From Methanocella_A sp049676595 (GTDB taxonomy: Archaea; Halobacteriota; Methanocellia; Methanocellales; Methanocellaceae): a stretch of DNA of 64,000 nucleotides. Under the pieces are notes generated by a model that ran no database searches, was not told where the DNA came from, and saw nothing but the letters and a program-made list of their open reading frames with translations. The stretch covers positions 3,472,001 through 3,536,000 of the forward strand of contig NZ_CP187259.1 in assembly GCF_049676595.1 (NCBI RefSeq). Reading direction: 5' to 3'. This document shows, piece after piece, positions 60,205 to 64,000 of the stretch; positions within the stretch are counted from its first letter, which is position 1; every line of letters begins with the position of its first letter. Position numbers and translations under genes: made by a program.

Positions 60205-61098
60205 ATGGCAATTCTGAAAGGCTTCGACGCAGAGGACCTATGCCCTGCGCTCAAGGCCGCCGGCATGAGTAAGATTATCCTGGCAGCGGTGCTACTTGGC
60301 GGCTCTGTATCCGGTGCAGCCCTGTTGCTGGCCCAGCCGGTGGATGTGGCCGCGTATATCCTGCTAATGGGAGTGCTGGTACCCACTGCCATGGCCTACG
60401 GAGTTACAGCCTCGTACGACGGCGAGGTCAATGCCCGGGCACCCGAGCTGTTTTACGACCTGTCCGAGCACATAGGCGCCGGAGGCTCGCTGATCAGGGC
60501 TCTCAAACGAGTATCGGCCGGATCGTATGGCGTCATGTCCGACGAGATGTGCAGGGTGCTCTCGGAGATAGAGGACGAAGGGCTCGACCTCGCCGCCGCC
60601 CTAAAGGCGATGGCCAGCCGGGTAAACAACACTTATATCAGCCGGTCCGTGGCAGTGATCACCGAGGCGCTCACCTCCAGCTCAGACCTGGAGGGCATCC
60701 TGAAGATGGTGGCGGCAGATGGCCGACTGGCTTTATCGATGTTGAAAGAGCGGCGCACAGGCCTGCTGCCGGCGGTAGTGGTGATGTACCTGACCACGAT
60801 CATCCTGATTCTCGTGGTCTCGCTCTGTATCACCTCGCTGGTCCCCATGTCCCAGCAGCTAAAAGCGCTGTCAGGCGGGGATGCCGCGGGCATGGAAAGC
60901 CCCAGGGAGTTCGCGCTCCCCTACTATTTCCTCTCCATATCAGTGGCTGCCTGCTCCGGCCTGATCATCGGGGTGATGAGGGACTGCACCGCCTTCGGCG
61001 GGCTCAAGGACGCCGCCATCCTGATCACCCTGGCCTTCGTCGTCTTCGAGGCAGTCGTGTTTCCCGGCTTCAACCTGATGGGGTTGCTGATGCCATGA
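60205..61098 (+). CDS. Type II secretion F-domain platform protein (TadB/FlaJ-like), second copy
   Basis: Membrane protein of 297 residues with an F-domain (about residues 80-185: ELFYDLSEHIGAGGSLIRAL, LSEIEDEGLDLAAALKAMAS) and paired hydrophobic segments at both ends (AAVLLGGSVSGAALLLAQ, VVVMYLTTIILILVVSLCI, ITLAFVVFEAVVFPGF). It shares fold with the preceding gene but little sequence identity, consistent with an old duplication. The stop overlaps the start of the first pilin-like gene by four bases (ATGA at 61095). Confidence 0.83.
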   Translation: MAILKGFDAEDLCPALKAAGMSKIILAAVLLGGSVSGAALLLAQPVDVAAYILLMGVLVPTAMAYGVTASYDGEVNARAPELFYDLSEHIGAGGSLIRALKRVSAGSYGVMSDEMCRVLSEIEDEGLDLAAALKAMASRVNNTYISRSVAVITEALTSSSDLEGILKMVAADGRLALSMLKERRTGLLPAVVVMYLTTIILILVVSLCITSLVPMSQQLKALSGGDAAGMESPREFALPYYFLSISVAACSGLIIGVMRDCTAFGGLKDAAILITLAFVVFEAVVFPGFNLMGLLMP

Positions 61099-61844
61099 GA
61101 GACGACGGTGTGTCAGAGCTGCTCGGCTATGCCATACTCGCAGGAGTCGTGATGATCGCGGCCATCGGCATATCTGCGGGGGCAGGGGACCTGATATCGG
61201 CGTGCGTACGCTATGCCGGGCTGGAAGAAGCCACAAGCTCGATGGAGGCGTTCTCAGGTGTCGCATCAAGATCTATCGCGGCCGGCAACGAGTTCCCTGC
61301 AGCCTTAGAGCTGGTAGTACCCCAGGGCTATGAGCTCGTCCTGCTGGCCGGGGAAGACGACTGGCGCTCGGTTACGATACTTGCCGGCAGCACGGAACTG
61401 ACAACCCTGAGGCCGGGCAGCATCGGGCTCCGATCATCGTTTAGATCTGCGACCTGCGAAGCAGGAGGCGTTTTCGTCGAGGACAGCGGCACCTCCCGGA
61501 CAGAGCAGGAGCCAGCTCTCTTTACCGCTGGCAGGCCCGGGGGCAGAGTGTCGCTATACCTCTGCGTGCCCTGCCTGTCCGCAGATACCGCCGTCATACC
61601 GCAGGGCAGGAGCGCCGTGCTGTCGCTCCGGTGCAGATCTGTACAGGATTTCTCGTGGCCGGCGCCCCCGGGGCAGCAGGTTTCGGTCGAGATCAGGACC
61701 GACAGCCGGGACGGGTGGAAGCAGGCGCTGGAAGCTCAGGGCTTCACGGTGACGATCAACGGAGATACAGTAAGAGGGACGATGGGAGGGATCGACGATG
61801 TGCGCCTCGCCATGGCGGAGCTGCAAGTCAGCGTACTGCGATGA
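61095..61844 (+). CDS. Prepilin-like secreted protein 1 (archaeal type IV pilin N terminus)
   Basis: Protein of 249 residues beginning MRDDG-VSELLGYAILAG, a short charged leader, glycine and hydrophobic helix as in archaeal class III prepilins cleaved by a PibD/FlaK-like peptidase. The remaining ~220 residues are predicted extracellular and beta-rich, with several cysteines (CEAGG, CVPCLSAD, SLRCRS). It overlaps the platform gene by four bases. Its size is larger than that of typical major pilins, so it may be a tip or adhesin subunit. Confidence 0.75.
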   Translation: MRDDGVSELLGYAILAGVVMIAAIGISAGAGDLISACVRYAGLEEATSSMEAFSGVASRSIAAGNEFPAALELVVPQGYELVLLAGEDDWRSVTILAGSTELTTLRPGSIGLRSSFRSATCEAGGVFVEDSGTSRTEQEPALFTAGRPGGRVSLYLCVPCLSADTAVIPQGRSAVLSLRCRSVQDFSWPAPPGQQVSVEIRTDSRDGWKQALEAQGFTVTINGDTVRGTMGGIDDVRLAMAELQVSVLR

Positions 61845-61857
61845 GGGTATCGCGACG

Positions 61858-62271
61858 ATGGCCGAGTACATCCTGCTGCTCGGCATATCGTTAGCCATCT
61901 TTCTCGCGCTGTTCGCCGCTTTCAGCGTCGCCGCCACCACAGCCGAAAACGATGCGACCGCCATAGCTGCCTATAATATCGCATCCTCGGTCAGCGCATC
62001 GATCAGCGAGGTGGCAGGTGATGGCACAGCTTCAGCCAGGGCAACGCTGGATTTGCCAGGGGACATCTGCAGCCGGCCATACATCGTGTACCCGTCTGCC
62101 GATGGCAGGCACATGGTCGTGATGGTGGGCCGGGCAGCCCAGCCCCAGAAGTACGCCGCTCCGCTCGAGATGTGCACTGACGGGGTCCGCATTGCCGGGT
62201 TCATGGCGGGAGGTCAGGAGAAGCATAGCTTAGCCTACGATGTGGATACCGGGACGGTGACGATCTCATGA
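61858..62271 (+). CDS. Prepilin-like protein 2
   Basis: Frame with the sequence DEGIATMAEYILLLG followed by a long hydrophobic helix (ISLAIFLALFAAFSVAATTA) and a ~100-residue outer domain with two cysteines (DICSRPYIV, EMCTDGV). The ATG at 61858 is the closest start, but it cuts off the DEG leader expected of a prepilin; the only upstream in-frame ATG (61798) lies inside the previous gene. An unusual start codon is possible. It overlaps the next gene by four bases (ATGA at 62268). Confidence 0.65.
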   Translation: MAEYILLLGISLAIFLALFAAFSVAATTAENDATAIAAYNIASSVSASISEVAGDGTASARATLDLPGDICSRPYIVYPSADGRHMVVMVGRAAQPQKYAAPLEMCTDGVRIAGFMAGGQEKHSLAYDVDTGTVTIS

Positions 62272-62825
62272 GAGACGAAGCAGGAGGAGCCTTTAGCCTG
62301 GACCTGCTGGTCGCACTTGGCCTGCTGTTTGCCTGGACAGGGACAGCGGTCCTGCTTTCGTTCAGCACGATGGCCGCTCAGTATACGGACCAGTACTCCG
62401 TAGGATTACAGCCCATGGCCGAGAGCATCGGGGACACGCTGGTCAAAAGCCCGGGGTCACCCCCCTGGTGGCACACGAGCCCCGACCTGGCCCGGGGGGC
62501 AGCGATCATCGGCCTGTCGGACGGCCCTCCCTGCATCCTGTCCTCCGAAAAAGTGTACTCCCTGAGCTTCTTCAATGCCACAGAGCTGGGCCGGCACCTG
62601 GCGCTGGACGACTCGGAAAATACCTATGGTATCAGGATAGAGGTGTCGACTTACGACGGATCTGTCTCGGTTGCCTCGGGCTATGTAGTGGACGACGGAA
62701 CGCTGGACGTAGTCAAGTCGACCCGGCTGGTGGTCGTCAGGCAGCCAGACGGCGTGGAGAGGAACGGAAAATTAGTAGTACTGTTGTGGAGGGAACATGT
62801 CGGCACCAGGGCGGCGGACTTCTGA
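62268..62825 (+). CDS. Prepilin-like protein 3
   Basis: Protein of 185 residues starting MRDEAGGAFSLDLLVALGLL, a short acidic/basic leader followed by glycine and a hydrophobic helix (LLFAWTGTAVLLSFSTM). The outer part is strand-rich and ends RREHVGTRAADF-like, overlapping the next gene by 29 bases. The N-terminal pattern is that of class III prepilins, though the residue after glycine is atypical. No family recognised beyond that. Confidence 0.7.
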   Translation: MRDEAGGAFSLDLLVALGLLFAWTGTAVLLSFSTMAAQYTDQYSVGLQPMAESIGDTLVKSPGSPPWWHTSPDLARGAAIIGLSDGPPCILSSEKVYSLSFFNATELGRHLALDDSENTYGIRIEVSTYDGSVSVASGYVVDDGTLDVVKSTRLVVVRQPDGVERNGKLVVLLWREHVGTRAADF

Positions 62826-63237
62826 GGCAGGGGCAGTCTATACTGTCGAAGCTGCCTTTGCCGCCATCCTGCTCATCTCCACCCTGGCCATCATCGTGCA
62901 TTTACAGCCCGCCGGCCCGCAGCTCGGCACCGAGGACCTGCGAGTCCTGTCCGAGGATATGCTAAATATTCTGGAGTACAAGGGCAACCTGCCCGGCCAC
63001 CCCGACCTCGCTCACACAGTCGCCTCTCAGGCAGAGTGGGATGCCAGAGCGCCGGAACTGGAGGCGGACGTAAGATCGATGCTGCCCCCGGGAACGAGGT
63101 TTTACCTGTCAACGCCCTTCGGCAGCGCAGGAGACGCTCCTCCGGAGGACGCTCCCAGGCATGTGCGGCCTTTCCAGGCGTTTGTACCCGGGGCGAACAC
63201 GATCGCCGAGTGTAAGCTGATCATATGGAGGGGGTAA
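62797..63237 (+). CDS. Prepilin-like protein 4
   Basis: Protein of 146 residues starting MSAPGRRTSEAGAVYTVEAA, with leader RRTSEAG, then a hydrophobic helix (AAFAAILLISTLAIIVHL). The ATG at 62797 has a GGAGGG ribosome site, even though it lies 29 bases inside the preceding gene. The C-terminal part ends AECKLIIWRG. It resembles minor pilins/pseudopilins of archaeal pilus clusters by layout, not by a recognised family. Confidence 0.7.
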   Translation: MSAPGRRTSEAGAVYTVEAAFAAILLISTLAIIVHLQPAGPQLGTEDLRVLSEDMLNILEYKGNLPGHPDLAHTVASQAEWDARAPELEADVRSMLPPGTRFYLSTPFGSAGDAPPEDAPRHVRPFQAFVPGANTIAECKLIIWRG

Positions 63238-63238
63238 G

Positions 63239-63730
63239 ATGAAGGACGATGGCCAGATGATCGTGCTTTCGGCCGTGATCGCCTGCATATTCCTTGTGCT
63301 GATTGTGGTAAGCCTGAGCAGCGTGCGAGAATCGGCCGCACTTAACAGGGATACCTGCCTGTCAGGAGATGATGCGGCTAACGTGCTCTGGGCCCAGGAG
63401 GCCTGCCTCCGGTGGTCGGCGGCAACCACGACAGGGTACTCGTGGGACCGGCGGTACGAGGCTGCAAATGCCTTCAGGATGGCAGCGGCTCCTGCGCTGG
63501 AGGACATGGAAAAGAACCTGCAGCGGCGAGGCATCGCCTACACTTTCACTTTTAATGACTCTGCAGCCCGGCCCTTTGTCACCGGGCACCCGCCGGGAGA
63601 TATGGAATGCATCGGCGGTATTATCGTCAGCCGGAACGGCGGAGACGCAAAAATCGTCGGCTGCGGCTGGGACGTCAGGCTGTATGACAGGTCAGCCGCT
63701 TATGAGGCCACCAGACTGGTGGCCTGGTAG
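63239..63730 (+). CDS. Prepilin-like protein 5
   Basis: Protein of 163 residues starting MKDDGQMIVLSAVIACIFLV: charged leader, glycine, glutamine at +1 and a hydrophobic helix, the best match among the five to a classical archaeal prepilin cleavage site. The rest is a soluble outer domain with cysteines (DTCLSGDD, EACLRWS, MECIGG, IVGCGW). Last gene of the pilus operon; a short repeat tract (63754-63808) follows. Confidence 0.72.
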   Translation: MKDDGQMIVLSAVIACIFLVLIVVSLSSVRESAALNRDTCLSGDDAANVLWAQEACLRWSAATTTGYSWDRRYEAANAFRMAAAPALEDMEKNLQRRGIAYTFTFNDSAARPFVTGHPPGDMECIGGIIVSRNGGDAKIVGCGWDVRLYDRSAAYEATRLVAW

Positions 63731-63753
63731 CCAGTCTACCATACTATCGCCGT

Positions 63754-63808
63754 GGTAGTAAGCCTACCCTGCTTGCGCCGGGGTAGTATGCCTACCCTAC
63801 TTGCGCAG
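63754..63808 (+). repeat. Two 28-bp direct repeats with internal palindromes
   Basis: GGTAGTAAGCCTACCCTGCT and GGTAGTATGCCTACCCTACT head two 28-bp copies, each continuing TTGCGC(C/A)G. Each contains GGTAG / CTACC, so each can form a small hairpin. They lie between the convergent pilus operon and the unknown gene at 63815; termination is a possible role. Confidence 0.6.
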
Positions 63809-63814
63809 GTGTAG

Positions 63815-64000
63815 TTAGCACTCGTACCGGGGCAGGTTATCCCAGCCGGATTCTACGAAGAACATCGGCTTGTTGAACAGGCGCGTGTGAAGCGACAGGT
63901 AGTCCTCCAGGACCTGGAGCACCTCATCCCGGGGGACGAAGTATATCATGTGGTCCATCCTCTCGGTGATCCTGTCGATATCCTCGAATAGCGAGCTCAT
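63815..64000 (-). CDS. Hypothetical protein, possibly 5'-partial at window edge
   Basis: Frame of 61 residues whose first codon (ATG) is the last base triplet of the window; the true start may lie beyond. Acidic and helical in character (MSSLFEDIDRITERMDHMIY) with an FFVESGWDNLPRYEC end. Not recognised. It converges on the pilus operon. Confidence 0.5.
   Translation of the reverse strand: MSSLFEDIDRITERMDHMIYFVPRDEVLQVLEDYLSLHTRLFNKPMFFVESGWDNLPRYEC

Overview
The window comes from a hydrogenotrophic methanogenic archaeon, most likely a member of the Methanocellales (Methanocella / Rice Cluster I type). Direct evidence is a complete set of genes for tungsten/molybdenum formylmethanofuran dehydrogenase (Fwd), cytoplasmic heterodisulfide reductase (HdrABC) and the F420-nonreducing hydrogenase (MvhAGD). 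Archaeal information-processing genes (FEN-1, RNase P subunit 4, aPelota, RqcH/NEMF, Spt4, S24e, S27ae), archaeal-type CoA, riboflavin, coenzyme M and methanopterin biosynthesis genes, TATA-box promoters and GC-rich coding DNA agree with this. The genus is inference; the methanogen assignment is firm.

Layout. 1-4.1 kb: nitroreductase, TctA-like permease, lipoprotein, EamA transporter. 4.1-4.8 kb: a large palindromic repeat element. 5.1-17.9 kb: the energy-metabolism core. mvhA-mvhG run leftward; across a 0.7-kb AT-rich divergent promoter region, a ten-gene rightward operon reads fwdG-fwdF-hdrC-hdrB-hdrA-mvhD-fwdD-fwdB-fwdA-fwdC. The first step of methanogenesis (CO2 reduction) and the last (heterodisulfide reduction), which are coupled by flavin-based electron bifurcation, are thus one transcription unit. 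18-30 kb: two sensor kinases, membrane and secreted proteins of unknown role, FEN-1, RNase P subunit 4 and several repeats. 30.5-33.8 kb: the ribosome-rescue pair rqcH-pelA. 34-39.4 kb: SpoIIM-like membrane protein, an unknown protein, tRNA-Arg(TCG), a solitary adenine-type DNA methyltransferase and a 42-residue membrane protein overlapping it. 39.7-47 kb: P-type ATPase, glycogen-debranching-type glycosidase, large catalase. 47-51.6 kb: pantoate kinase (frameshifted as read), CoaBC, isochorismatase-like hydrolase, then spt4, dephospho-CoA kinase, rps24e, rps27ae. 52-57 kb: methyltransferase, unknown protein, ComB, RibK-RibB, MptA. 57.6-63.7 kb: an eight-gene type IV pilus-like operon (secretion ATPase, two TadC/FlaJ-like platform proteins, five small proteins with prepilin-like N termini).

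The intergenic DNA is unusual. At least four families of palindromic elements are scattered through it, each built from short iterated words: CCACGGCGGCACGG arms at three loci, CGCTGCGCTGTGC-ended elements at three loci, GGACTGTCAGGTACC-ended elements at two loci, and one CGCAAAG element. There is also a 240-bp GC-rich nested hairpin region, a four-copy hairpin array and a 12-bp tandem repeat. None carries a transposase gene. They look like non-autonomous repeats or structured RNA/terminator elements and are the least explained content here.
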